From Holophagales bacterium (GTDB lineage Bacteria; Acidobacteriota; Thermoanaerobaculia; UBA5066), in contig JADKBZ010000003.1 in NCBI GenBank assembly GCA_016714815.1, positions 372,001 through 436,000 on the forward strand: 64,000 nt of DNA, given 5' to 3'. The notes below the pieces were generated by a model, which was given only the letters and a program-made list of their open reading frames with translations, had not been told where the DNA came from and searched no databases. Both the position numbers and the translations under genes were made by a program. Shown here piece by piece: positions 43,507 through 54,059 of this stretch; the first letter of the stretch is position 1; each line of letters begins with the position of its first letter.

Positions 43507-45183
43507 TCAGAAGGTCGTCCGGACCGAGAACGTCAGCGTGTCGCGGTCCTTCAGGTAGTTGTCGAACGAGCGGTGGTTGGCGGCGTCGAGATAGGTGCCG
43601 GCCTCGCCGAGATAGGTCGTCCAGTTGATCGAGAACTTGTAGGCGCCGTTGAAGGTCCCGGTGACGCCGACGTTCAGATCGCCGCCGTCGTCGGCTCCGC
43701 CGTTGAACGTCTCGATGGCCATCGAGGAGCCCTTCGGGTTGTAGCCGATGCCGACCGGGACGGAGAGATCGAGCCCGGAGAGGACCTGCCGGTACGTCGG
43801 CTCGAAGACGAGACGGAAGCCCCAGGCGTCGCGGGTCGTGCTCGGGTCGACGGCGGTCTCGTTCTTCGTGAACGACATGACGCGGTGCCAGGCGACCTCG
43901 CCGAGGAACGCCGACTCCTGCGAGAGGAACGTCGGGCCGAACGTGGCGAGCCAGTTCGCCTGGGCGTGGAGCGTCTCGCCGACGGCGTAGAGCGGGTGGG
44001 CGGAGTTGTCGGCCGGGAAGCCCGGGATCGGCGGGACGACGCCCGCGGCGCTCACGAGCGGCGCGTCGAACCGGTAGGACACTTCGGCCGCGGTGCTCCA
44101 GACTCCGAAGGAACGGGCGACGCTCGCGCCGACCGCCTTGACGTCTTCCGCGAAGACGAACTGGTAGGTGCCGATCTGCCCCGTCTGGAAGTTCGGAACC
44201 CCCTGGGGCCGCATGTACATCGCGGGGTCCTTGGCGTGGAAGTTCGTGAAGTAGAGGCCGAGGTCCGTCTCGCCGAGGCGGAAGCGGGCCTGGACGCCGT
44301 ACTGTCCGTCGTCGTCCGCCTCGATGTCGGAGGACCGGAAGAAGGAAGGGGGCCCGAGGAACGGGGCGTGCGGCTCGCCGGTGATGAGCCTCTCGGCGCC
44401 CGCGTCGATCGTGTCGCTGAAGGAGTAGTAGGAGCCGGACGCCGGGAGGCGGGACCGCCGCCACTCGAGCTGGTAGTAGGCGCCCATCGTGAACTTCGGC
44501 GTGAACTGCCACTGCACGGAGATCTGCGTGACCGGCATGATGATCTCCTTGAACTGGGCGTTCGGCACGCCGAGGAGCTTCATCACGTCGACCGGGGCCA
44601 TCGTGCCGGCGATGCCGTTCGCGCCGAAGAAGAGGCTCTCACCCCACTGGAGAGCGTGCCGGCCCGCCTTGATGCTGCCGGACATGTCGCCCGCGTGGAT
44701 GTTCGCGAAGATGAAGGCGTCGAGGAGCTCGATCTTCCGCCCCGCGAGGTCGCGCGTCACATCGGTGAACTCGCCCGCGGGCCTGGAGAACGAGTTGACC
44801 GTGTAGATCGAGGTGTTGTCGTTCCCCGTGTTGTAGACGAAGTCGTACCAGCCCGCCGCGCTCGCCCTTGCCCCGAAGCCCTTGTACTGGACGTCGAGCT
44901 CGGAGAGGAGGTCGAAGCGGTTCTGCATCAGCCCCTTGTCGAAGTTCCGGTCGCCGTCGTCCTGGTTGACGGACGCGGGCATGGCGGAGACGAGCGCCGG
45001 GTCCTGGTCCTTCAGGCGGAGCCCCGCGCTGTACTTGACCGTGTTGTCCCAGCGGATCTTGAAGTCCGGGTTCCCGGTCTTGAAGTCGACCGCCCGCGCG
45101 AGCGGAGCGCCCGAGACCAGGACCAGGGCCAGGGCCAGCCTCGAAAGGCACGCCACGTTACGGGTCGTCTTTCGGCTCACCAT
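43507..45183 (-). CDS. DUF1302 outer-membrane beta-barrel protein
   Basis: 558 residues with a signal peptide (ending GAPLARA), and alternating strands throughout: FKIRWDNTVKYSAGLRLKDQ, RFDLLSELDVQYKGFGARAS, KAGRHALQWGESLFFGANG (a DUF1302 hallmark). It ends in SVRTTF with a C-terminal phenylalanine, the barrel-insertion signature. First gene of run D, directly behind promoter/operator D. Its co-occurrence with DUF1329, YCF48-like and MMPL genes matches a widespread but little-studied set for hydrophobic compounds. It is probably the outer-membrane entry route for the substrate of this island. Confidence 0.88.
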   Translation of the reverse strand: MVSRKTTRNVACLSRLALALVLVSGAPLARAVDFKTGNPDFKIRWDNTVKYSAGLRLKDQDPALVSAMPASVNQDDGDRNFDKGLMQNRFDLLSELDVQYKGFGARASAAGWYDFVYNTGNDNTSIYTVNSFSRPAGEFTDVTRDLAGRKIELLDAFIFANIHAGDMSGSIKAGRHALQWGESLFFGANGIAGTMAPVDVMKLLGVPNAQFKEIIMPVTQISVQWQFTPKFTMGAYYQLEWRRSRLPASGSYYSFSDTIDAGAERLITGEPHAPFLGPPSFFRSSDIEADDDGQYGVQARFRLGETDLGLYFTNFHAKDPAMYMRPQGVPNFQTGQIGTYQFVFAEDVKAVGASVARSFGVWSTAAEVSYRFDAPLVSAAGVVPPIPGFPADNSAHPLYAVGETLHAQANWLATFGPTFLSQESAFLGEVAWHRVMSFTKNETAVDPSTTRDAWGFRLVFEPTYRQVLSGLDLSVPVGIGYNPKGSSMAIETFNGGADDGGDLNVGVTGTFNGAYKFSINWTTYLGEAGTYLDAANHRSFDNYLKDRDTLTFSVRTTF

Positions 45184-45278
45184 CGTCCTCCTCCGTCTAC
45201 CTCTCTCGATCGTTTCCCGCGAGTTCACTTCGGCCGACAGGCACGCGCGAACCCGTTTCCCGCTCGTGCTGGAAACTG

Positions 45279-45339
45279 CGATCCGGTACGCCTGTACTGC
45301 CATGCGGGACATATTGGGGACGGGGCCGGGCCTTGTCAA
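45279..45339 (-). promoter_or_regulatory. Promoter and operator D (run D)
   Basis: Toward DUF1302: -35 TTGACA (45334-45339), 17-base spacer, -10 CAATAT (45311-45316), then AGTACAGGCGTACC (45285-45298) followed by GGATCG (45279-45284). The operator is 12 rather than 2 bases past the -10 region, still within the initially transcribed sequence. CGTACCGGATCG is shared letter for letter with operator B. Confidence 0.78.
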
Positions 45340-45423
45340 GAGCTGAATTTCAGTATTTCGCCCCCGTGGAATACGGGTTCGGCTCGCCGCTTCGTCCTGA
45401 GACACGAGTCCAGAATCAACGAA

Positions 45424-45454
45424 GGAGGGCCACGGGATCGCTCCCGTGGCCTCC
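45424..45454. terminator. Hairpin terminator candidate
   Basis: GCCACGGGA and TCCCGTGGC pair around TCGC, extended by GGAG/CTCC with one bulge. It lies just past the stop of the M13-peptidase remnant and before promoter D, so it looks like the surviving terminator of the lost peptidase gene. Confidence 0.6.
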
Positions 45455-45482
45455 TCTCACCGGACCTGAGGTCCCGATCGGC

Positions 45483-45620
45483 CTACCAGATCTGGACGCG
45501 CCGCGAGGCTGTCAGGAAGAGCTTCTGCCCCGGCTTCACGTCGAACTCGGTGTACCAGGCTTCGAGGTTCCTCACGCCGTCGGCGCGGTATTCCGCGGGG
45601 GCGGGCCCTTTCGCCCGCTC
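45483..45620 (-). pseudogene. C-terminal remnant of an M13-family (neprilysin-like) metallopeptidase
   Basis: Reading the minus strand, about 45 codons end in EYRADGVRNLEAWYTEFDVK, then PGQKLFLTASRRVQIW and a stop. This matches the conserved C-terminus of M13 peptidases (AF-VKPGD-x-x-Y...RVRIW ending in Trp). An in-frame TAG closes the frame upstream, right where the sirtuin gene begins on the other strand; the zinc motif and the rest of the roughly 650-residue enzyme are absent. So the island's left edge here appears to have been joined into an older peptidase gene, or the gene was deleted from its 5' side. Confidence 0.65.
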
Positions 45621-45640
45621 CAGTCCCTAGAATCGACGGG

Positions 45641-46549
45641 ATGTCCGCCGACGTCGCCCTCGAAGCCTCCCTCTCCCTGGCCGCCCGCGCCGTCGAAGCG
45701 GCCGAGGCGCTCGTGATCACGGCCGGCGCCGGGATGGGAGTCGACTCGGGACTCCCCGACTTCCGCGGACCGGAGGGGTTCTGGAACGCCTACCCCGCGT
45801 TCCGCGAGCTGGGCCTGCGGTTCGAGCAGCTCGCGAACCCGGAGTGGTTCTTCGAGGACCCCGCGCTCGCGTGGGGCTTCTACGGACACCGCCTGAACCT
45901 CTATCGCCGGACCGTCCCGCACGAAGGGTTCGCGACGCTCCTGAAGTGGGCCGCCGGAAAACCGCACGGCGCGTTCGTCTTCACCTCGAACGTCGACGGG
46001 CAGTTCCAGAAGGCGGGATTCCCCGCCGACCGGATCGTCGAGTGCCACGGCTCGATCCACCACCTCCAGTGCCTGCGCAGCTGCGGGGAGCCGATCCGCC
46101 TCGCCGACGGAGTCGAGGTCGAGATCGACGAGGCGACCTGCCGGGCCCGGCCGCCGCTTCCATCCTGCCCTTCCTGCCGCGGCCTCGCCCGCCCGAACAT
46201 CCTGATGTTCGGCGACATGGGCTGGGACGACGGGCGGACCGACGCGCAGCACGCGACGCTGGCGAACTGGCTCGCGAATGTGAAGGGTCCGCTCGCCGTC
46301 CTCGAGCTCGGCGCGGGGACGCGGATCCCGTCGGTGAGGATGTTCTCGGAAAGGGCCGCGCGCGGCGCCGGCCACACCCTCGTGAGAATCAACCCGCGGG
46401 AGCCGCAGCTCGGCTCCGGTTTCGAGGCGCCCGCGCCCGATTCCCTCGAAGCGCTCGTGGCGAACGTGATTCCGAGCCGCCGGCCGACGGGGCTTTCGAT
46501 TCCCCTCGGCGCCCTCGAGGCGATCCGGGGGATCGACGCGCGGCGATGA
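45641..46549 (+). CDS. Sir2-family NAD-dependent protein deacylase
   Basis: 302 residues. ALVITAGAGMGVDSGLPDFRG is the NAD-binding signature (GAGMSxxSGIPDFR in classic sirtuins), TSNVDGQF the TQNxD equivalent, and ECHGSIHHLQC contains the catalytic histidine. Structural zinc cysteines are partly recognisable (QCLRSC, then CPSC). The active-site changes (MGVDSG, SNVDGQ) place it in a divergent bacterial branch, so deacylase activity is likely but acyl preference is unknown. It overlaps the amidase gene by four bases (ATGA). Not part of the catabolic regulon by strand or operator. Confidence 0.82.
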   Translation: MSADVALEASLSLAARAVEAAEALVITAGAGMGVDSGLPDFRGPEGFWNAYPAFRELGLRFEQLANPEWFFEDPALAWGFYGHRLNLYRRTVPHEGFATLLKWAAGKPHGAFVFTSNVDGQFQKAGFPADRIVECHGSIHHLQCLRSCGEPIRLADGVEVEIDEATCRARPPLPSCPSCRGLARPNILMFGDMGWDDGRTDAQHATLANWLANVKGPLAVLELGAGTRIPSVRMFSERAARGAGHTLVRINPREPQLGSGFEAPAPDSLEALVANVIPSRRPTGLSIPLGALEAIRGIDARR

Positions 46550-47679
46550 GGCACGACCGGCCCTCCTCGCCGGCGCTCGTCGGGTTCGTCCTCGGCCTCC
46601 TCGCGACCTCGACGGCCGCGGCGGAGGTCCGGTCGGTCTCTCTCGTCCTCGAAAGCGCCGACGTCGCGGAGGCCGGACTCACGTCGACTGTCCTGGATCC
46701 GCACCTGACGTTCTCCGCCATCGGCTCGCACTGGAGGGACGTTCCGGGCGCCCGGCTCGAGCTCAGCGTCAGCGCCGACGGCATCCGCTGGGGACGATGG
46801 ATCGCCGTTCCGCCCGACGGAGAAGTCGAGCCGACGCGCGAGGACGGCGAACCCAACCCCTTCGGCGGCGAGACCCTCGGAGCCCTCGTCTTCGTCGACC
46901 CCGCGAGCCGGTATCTCCGCGGCCGCCTCCTCCGGCCGGCCGGCGCGCCCGGCACCGACGAGCCGCCCCGGATCTCGCTTCACGTCATCGACCCGGGGAG
47001 CGCGGATTCCCGGAGCGCCGCGAGAGGAGCCACCCTTCCCCGGCGCGCCGCCGCTCCGCCGCCAGAGATCCCGGACGCCGTTCCGGGAGCCGCGAGGCCC
47101 CGGATCTTCGGCCGCGCGGAATGGGGCGCCCGCCCTCCGAGAACCGCATATACGACGACGCTCGCGGGGCACGTCGGCATTCACCACACGGCGACGGTCG
47201 AGGACTTCGCGGCCAACGCCTGGGAGGAGTGCGCCGCACGCGTCCGCGCGATCCAGACGTACCACATCGACACCCAGGGCTGGAACGACATCGGCTATGC
47301 CTACGTCGTCTGCCGGCACGGGGACGTCTTCCAGGCCCGCGAGGACGACGACGACTCCACCGACGTCCAGGGGGCGCACGACGGGTTCAACAGGGGAAGC
47401 ACGGGGATCTCGGCCTTCGGCTACTTCCACCCGCCCGTCAACCACCAGCCGAGCCAGGCGCAGCTTGCGGCGCTCGTCCACTTGACCTCCTGGATCGCGA
47501 GCCGGCGGGGGATAGACCCTCTCGGAAAGAGCCTCTACGCGGCCTTCGGCGCCCCCGTCGACAACGTCTACGGACATCGCGACGTCGGCGCCACGGCCTG
47601 TCCGGGCGACGGGCTCTACGCCCTCATGGAGGCGATCCGGAACGCCGTGGGCGACCAGGTCCTCAGGCAGCTCTACTGA
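46546..47679 (+). CDS. Exported N-acetylmuramoyl-L-alanine amidase / PGRP-like protein
   Basis: 377 residues. A signal peptide (about 1-26, ending AAAEV) is followed by an N-terminal domain of about 130 residues without clear family. A proline/alanine linker then leads to an amidase_2/PGRP domain from about 185. RAEWGARPP starts the domain; zinc ligands are in HVGIHHTATV, YGHRDVGATACPGD. YHIDTQGWNDIGYAYVV and GAHDGFNRGSTGISAFG are typical. It cleaves the bond between muramic acid and L-alanine in peptidoglycan, in the periplasm or outside. Confidence 0.85.
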   Translation: MRHDRPSSPALVGFVLGLLATSTAAAEVRSVSLVLESADVAEAGLTSTVLDPHLTFSAIGSHWRDVPGARLELSVSADGIRWGRWIAVPPDGEVEPTREDGEPNPFGGETLGALVFVDPASRYLRGRLLRPAGAPGTDEPPRISLHVIDPGSADSRSAARGATLPRRAAAPPPEIPDAVPGAARPRIFGRAEWGARPPRTAYTTTLAGHVGIHHTATVEDFAANAWEECAARVRAIQTYHIDTQGWNDIGYAYVVCRHGDVFQAREDDDDSTDVQGAHDGFNRGSTGISAFGYFHPPVNHQPSQAQLAALVHLTSWIASRRGIDPLGKSLYAAFGAPVDNVYGHRDVGATACPGDGLYALMEAIRNAVGDQVLRQLY

Positions 47680-47823
47680 CCCCGTCATCGGGCTTCGCCC
47701 GGCCCCGGCCCTCGCCCGGTTGCGCCTGTCCTGATACCATGCTCCGATCCCGAACGTTTTTTCCGTAAATGGTGCGTTTTCATCAGGTTCGGCCCGGTAA
47801 ACTCCCCCACCGGAGGAGGCACC

Positions 47824-49217
47824 ATGCCCGCCCTGAAGGAAAGACCGAAACCGTTCGTCCTCCCCGAGTTCTGCAAGGGCTGCGGCCGCTGCATCAGCGC
47901 GTGTCCGAAGCACTGCATCTCGATGGGGACCGAGATCAACCCCCAGACCGGGCTCACCCCGGTCGTACTCGACCTGGAACACTGCAACGGCTGCGGACTC
48001 TGCATCGACGCCTGCCCCGAGCCCTACGGTCTCCAGCAGACCCCGTCGGACGCCGACTACGAGCTGCAGGACCCCGCGAAGCTCTTCGGCGACCGGATGA
48101 CCGACGCCCCCGAGCCGGTCGACATCCCGAACGAGATCATCCCGCTCCCGAAGATGGAGCCGCTCGTCCTGAAGGGGAACTACGCGGCCTCCGTCGGCGC
48201 GCTCCTCGCGGGCTGCCGGCACTTCTTCGGCTACCCGATCACCCCGTCGACGGAAGGCGCCGAGCTGATGGCCAAGCTCCTTCCCCACCTCGACGGGATG
48301 TTCCTGCAGGCCGTCTCCGAGGTCGCCGCCGTGAACATGATGTACGGCTGCGGCGGCGCCGGGATGCGGTGCCTGACGTTCACCTCGTCGCCGGGCTTCT
48401 CCCTGATGCTCGAGGGGATCTCCTACATGATCGGCTCGGAAGTCCCCGCCGTCTTCATGAACGTCATGCGCGGCGGACCCGGCCTCGGCAACATCGCCCC
48501 CGAGCAGGCCGACATCAAGCTCTGCTGCCGCGGCCTCGGCCACGGCAACACGCACGCCATCGTCCTGACGCCGTCGACGCCGCAGGAGATGCTCGACCTG
48601 ACGATGCTGGCGTTCGACCTCGCCTTCAAGTACCGCAACCCCGTCGTCATCGCCTCCGACGGCTACCTCGGCCAGATGACCGGCAAGGTCTCCCTGCCCG
48701 AGTCGATGATCAAGCCCGGGATCCCCGCGTGGGGCGTCTGGGGCGACAAGGACCACCGGCGCAACCTCATCTCGTCGATCTACCTCGCCGAGTCGGACCT
48801 CGAGGCGTGGAACGTCCACCTGAACGAGAAGTACGAGGCGATGAAGGTCGAGCAGCGCGCCGACCTCTACATGTGCGACGACGCCGAGGTCGTCCTCGTC
48901 GCCTGCACGACCCCGTCGCGGATGGCCAAGGGCGCCGTCGGGGCGCTCCGGGCGAAGGGGATCAAGGCGGGGCTCTTCCGCCCCATCACCGTCTGGCCCT
49001 TCCCGATCGAGAAGTTCAAGACCGTTCTTCCCAACGCGAAACGGATCGTCGTCGTCGAGGCCTCGAACGGGCAGCTCGAGGACGAGCTCAAGCTCGCCCT
49101 CGCCAACGCGAGGATCTGCGACTACCCGGAGATCGAGCACGTGCGTCACTTCGGAGGGGTCCTCCCGCAGCTGGAGGAGATCGTCACGAAAGTCGTCGCC
49201 GGGCAGGAGGTGACGGC

Positions 49218-49221
<4 letters not shown>
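47824..49221 (+). CDS. 2-oxoacid:ferredoxin oxidoreductase alpha subunit with N-terminal ferredoxin domain (KorA/VorB-like)
   Basis: 465 residues. An N-terminal 2[4Fe-4S] domain (CKGCGRCISACP near 17, CNGCGLCIDACP near 57) is fused to the pyrimidine-binding alpha subunit: FFGYPITPSTEGAELMAKLL, VSEVAAVNMMYGCGGAGMR, TSSPGFSLMLEGISYMIGSE. Family members oxidise 2-oxoglutarate or branched 2-oxoacids to acyl-CoA with ferredoxin reduction. Fusion of the delta (ferredoxin) part to alpha is a variant arrangement. It overlaps the next gene by four bases (GTGA). A GGAGGAGGCACC ribosome site precedes the ATG; a TTGCGC-N17-TCCGAT promoter further up is possible but weak. Confidence 0.88.
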
Positions 49222-50644
<1,423 letters not shown>

Positions 50645-50648
<4 letters not shown>

Positions 50649-50902
50649 GCGGCCCCGTGCAGGTCACCCTCACCCCGAAGGAGTGGGAGCTCGTCTCCGC
50701 CCTCCGGAACATCCCCGCGAGCCCGCTGAAGGAGAAGATCGACGCCCTCCTCGGCGACCTCGTGAAGTTCACGGCCGACCCGAAGTGCTTCGAGTCGCAG
50801 GGAGACGGCGTCCCCTGCACGAACACGAACGCCGACTGCGATTCGTGCCGCCGGGTCACCGACGTGATCGACGTCCTGCGGCGGCGTATCACCGCCCCTT
50901 AG
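50645..50902 (+). CDS. Small cysteine-containing protein coupled to Kor genes
   Basis: 85 residues from GTG 50645, overlapping the KorBC stop by four bases. TLTPKEWELVSALRNIPASP is followed by LVKFTADPKCFESQGDGVPC and CTNTNADCDSCRRV, giving five cysteines in the C-terminal half. No family is recognised. The translational coupling makes it a probable accessory of the oxidoreductase, for example an Fe-S or zinc-binding assembly protein. A strong hairpin ends the operon directly behind it. Confidence 0.6.
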
Positions 50903-50925
50903 GCTTCCCGGACTCCGCACCTTTC

Positions 50926-50959
50926 CCGCCCGCCGGCGCCCTCCCGGGCCGGCGGGCGG
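50926..50959 (+). terminator. Hairpin terminator of the Kor operon
   Basis: CCGCCCGCCGGC pairs perfectly with GCCGGCGGGCGG around a 10-base loop and is followed by AACCGTTTTC, a short T run. It lies 24 bases past the last Kor-linked gene. Confidence 0.7.
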
Positions 50960-50988
50960 AACCGTTTTCGGGGCCGTAGAATCTCCGC

Positions 50989-51216
50989 GTGGAGCCACCC
51001 GCTCTCGAGCCCGACTCCCCGGCGGCACGCCTGCGGCTCGCGCTCGAGCTCTCCGCGGTCGCCGACGAGCTGCGTGCCCAGCGTTTTCGCCGAGAGCGCC
51101 CCGGCCTGAGCGACGATGAGCTGGAGTCGCTGATGGCCGAGTGGCGAGGAACACGGCCCGGGGCCCAGGCCGGCGACGCGACAGGGCGTTCGGTCCAGTG
51201 GCCCCGGCCGAGATGA
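50989..51216 (+). CDS. Small partner protein of nucleotidyltransferase (possible antitoxin)
   Basis: 75 residues from GTG 50989. The body is helical and charged (ARLRLALELSAVADELRAQR, RRERPGLSDDELESLMAEWR) and resembles small uncharacterised proteins that precede nucleotidyltransferase genes. The stop overlaps the next start (ATGA). No DNA-binding motif is obvious, so an antitoxin role rests on arrangement only. No ribosome site stronger than a weak purine stretch is seen before the GTG. Confidence 0.5.
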   Translation: MEPPALEPDSPAARLRLALELSAVADELRAQRFRRERPGLSDDELESLMAEWRGTRPGAQAGDATGRSVQWPRPR

Positions 51217-51812
51217 CCCCGCTCGAGTCCGCCCTTCGGGCGATCGCGGCCGGACTGGACCGGCGTGAGCTGCGATGGGCGCTCGTCGGCGGACTCGCCG
51301 TCTCGGCCCGCGCCGAGCCCCGGACGACGCGCGACGTCGACGTGGCTGTTGCGACCGCGAACGATGCGGCGGCAGAGGCCCTCGTCTTCTCTCTCGGCAC
51401 CGAAGGCTGGGAGGTCGCGGCCGCAGTCGAGCAGGACGCGATGGGACGACTCGCCACGATCCGGCTGGGCCCCCCCTTCGACCGTCGAAGCCGGGGCGTC
51501 GTCGTCGACATCCTGTTCGCGTCCTCCGGTATCGAACCCGAAATCGCTCACGAGGCCGAGCGCCTCGAGGTGCTGCCCGGCCTCGTCGTGCCGGTCGCCC
51601 GGCTCTGGCACCTGATCGCCCTGAAGGTCCTGGCCCGCGATGACCGGACGCGGCCGCGAGACGCCGAGGATCTCCGTGGCCTCTTCGCGGAAGCCTCGGA
51701 CGTGGAGCTGGACCTCGCCCGCGCGGCGCTCGGACGCATTTCCGCACTCGGGTTTGGCCAGGGACGGGATCTCACGGCCGACCTGAACAGGGCTCTCACG
51801 GAGCTCCGATAG
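51213..51812 (+). CDS. AbiEii-like nucleotidyltransferase
   Basis: 199 residues from ATG 51213, chosen for the ATGA overlap; the open frame extends further up but without family sequence. The nucleotidyltransferase core is WALVGGLAVSARAEPRTTRD with the metal-binding DVDVAV, then VVVDILFASSGIE. The later segment VPVARLWHLIALKVLARDDR with RPRDAEDLRGLF is typical of the AbiEii/DUF6036 type. Members act as toxins in AbiE-like systems or as tRNA/protein nucleotidylating enzymes. With the small upstream partner it could be a toxin-antitoxin or phage-defence pair, though stand-alone metabolic roles are possible. Confidence 0.65.
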   Translation: MTPLESALRAIAAGLDRRELRWALVGGLAVSARAEPRTTRDVDVAVATANDAAAEALVFSLGTEGWEVAAAVEQDAMGRLATIRLGPPFDRRSRGVVVDILFASSGIEPEIAHEAERLEVLPGLVVPVARLWHLIALKVLARDDRTRPRDAEDLRGLFAEASDVELDLARAALGRISALGFGQGRDLTADLNRALTELR

Positions 51813-51834
51813 CGGCCGACCCGCTCGGCCACCC

Positions 51835-54059
51835 CTACAGCGGCAGGCCGAGCGAGAAGTAGAAGTGTGCCGTCCCTCTTCCGCGAAACCCCACCCGAGG
51901 TAGACCGGCCCGATGATCGTCTCGGCGGCGCCGTAGAGGCTCCCCGCCCAGATCAGGCTCGAGGGCGCGATGTCCTGCGTCCGGTTCCAGACGTTGCCCG
52001 TCTCCACCGTGGCGCCGGCGAAGAGGCCGCTCCCCACGAGGCTCGGGAGCTTCGCGACGCGGTACCGCAGGCCGAGACGCGCCAGGCCGGCGTACTGCCC
52101 GGAGAGCTGTCCCGTCCGCAGACCCGAGAGCCTACCGAACCCACCCAGCCGGCTGAGGTCGAAGAACGGCAGAGTCGTCCCGCCGAACGGCCCCGAGGCC
52201 TCGATTCCCCCGTGGAGCGTCCACTCGCCGGACGAGCGGGCGGACATCGCGGTGATCGAAGCCTTGTCGTAGACCCGGTCGCCTCCGAGGAATTCTCCGT
52301 ACGCGCCGGCGGCGACGGACGCGGCCCAACCCGAGCGGGGGATCGTCGCGTTGTCGAGCTGGTCGAACCGGGCGAGAAAGACGGCGCCCGCCCGGTCGGC
52401 GGCCGTCTCGTCGAGGACCGGGTCCCCGATGTCGGTCGAGAATCGGGTCCTGTCCCGGAGGACGCCGACCCGGACCTCCCCGAGCGGCCCGAGGGCGAGT
52501 CCCGCGTCGAGCCGGGCGTACATTCGAGTTTCGAGGTAGCGCGCGGTGACGACGTCGACGGCGAAGACGTCCCGGAGGGACCGATCCCAGCCGAGGCTCG
52601 GCGCGACGAAGAAACGCTCCTTCGAATCGAGCGGCTGGTAGAGCTCCGTCGTGAGGAGGGTCCGCCGGCCGATCTCCGCGTCGGTCTTCCACTCCCCGTG
52701 GCGGCCGATCGACGTCACGAGCCACCCGACGCGAAAGCCGAAGGAGCTGTCGCCCTTGAACTCGGTCCCGAAGACGACGCCGGTCCGGATCCGGCTCGGG
52801 GCGTGAGCCGCGGGACGGGGCGCGATGGTGAGGCCCCTGTGGCCCGGTGGCCCTTCGACGCGGAAGTCGACCGTGTCCCAGCCGCCGAGCCCGTAGACCT
52901 CCCGCAGACTCTGGTGCAGCGCCTCCCATACGAGGGGCCCGGCCCGGACGCCGACGGAAGCCGCCACGAGCCCCGTGTCGGCGAGACCCGCGACCTCGAC
53001 CCGGACCTCGGAAATCTCGGGGGGCTCGTCCGAATAGAGGGGCGGATGCGCCGCCTTCCACGCGGCGTACACCTCCGGCGAGATGGAGAGACCGGAGAGA
53101 CGGCCCTTCACGGCTCGCGCCGCCGCCGCGCCCCGCTCGATCGCGTCGGCGAACCGGGGGAAATCGAAGGTGGCGATCCCTTCGAGATCGGGCGCTATGA
53201 GAACGTCCCGTCCCTGGAGCATCCCGATCTGCGCCTGAACGTTCTTCCGGATCAGGAAATTGCTGGTCTGCCCCAGGACCTTCAGGAACCCGTCGAGATC
53301 GTCCCTCTTCGCCAGCGGCATCGAGATGTCGACGGCGATGACGACCTCGGCCCCCATCTTCCGGACGACGTCGACCGGCAGGTTGCTCGCGACTCCGCCG
53401 TCGATCAGGAGCCGGCCGTCCAGCTCCACCGGCTTCAGGAAGCCGGGGACCGCCATGCTCGCGCGGATCGCACGGGCGAGGTCGCCCGAGCCGAGGACGA
53501 CGGCCTCTCCCGTCTCGAGGTCGGCAGCGACGGCCCGATATGGGATCGGAAGCCTGTCGAAATCCCGGATCGAGCCGGCGGCCCACGTCATCCTCCGGAG
53601 CTGGTAGCCGAGCTCCTGGCCGGCCACGAGCCCTGTAGGAACGACGATCTTGCCGTGCGAGAAGCCCAGTTCGACACCGACGAGGTAGCGGGGGTCGTCC
53701 TCCTTGCGCCGGAAGGCCTCGTCCTTCCGCGACCGGACGTCGGAGAAGACGCCCTCCCAGTCGATCGTCCGGAGCTCCTCGGCCATCGTCTCCGGCGGCA
53801 TCCCGATCGCGTAGAGCCCGCCCGCGAGCGACCCGCTGCTCGTTCCGGCCACGTAGTCCACCGGGATCCGGAGCTCCTCGAGGACCTTCAGGACGCCGAC
53901 GAGCGCGCCACCCCGTGCTCCTCCCCCCGAGAGGGCAAGCCCGATACGGGGCCGCTTCGGTTCGGACGCGGCGGCCGGCGCGGGATCCTGCGCAAGGAGA
54001 GGACGGAGCGCGGCGACGGACAGGACGAGAGCCACCAGAGCCAGCCTGCGGACGTTCAC
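51835..54059 (-). CDS. Patatin-like phospholipase with POTRA/BamA-type barrel, end frameshifted
   Basis: About 741 residues after correction. A signal peptide (residues 1-24) is followed by a patatin domain: LSGGGARGGALVGVL oxyanion loop, GTSSGS nucleophile elbow and DGGVASNLP with the catalytic Asp. Then a POTRA-like stretch (ISEVRVEVAGLADTG) and a 16-strand surface-antigen barrel to the C-terminus. The last residues are out of frame: one missing G in the run at 51872-51877 restores HFYFSLGLPL and a stop at 51835. As assembled, the frame would run to 50889 across the opposite-strand genes. It belongs to the PlpD/type Vd-like outer-membrane phospholipases. Confidence 0.85.

Noticed and set aside
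45901..49149. Minus-strand open frame of 1082 codons
   Set aside because: It runs opposite to sirtuin, amidase and KorA, which have full family signatures. Its composition (Arg/Asp/Val-rich, no domains) is that of a GC-rich antisense shadow.
50889..51834. A long C-terminal extension of the patatin protein
   Set aside because: It is out of frame after the slip near 51875 and overlaps plus-strand genes. The corrected barrel ends at 51835 with the expected aromatic-rich last strand.
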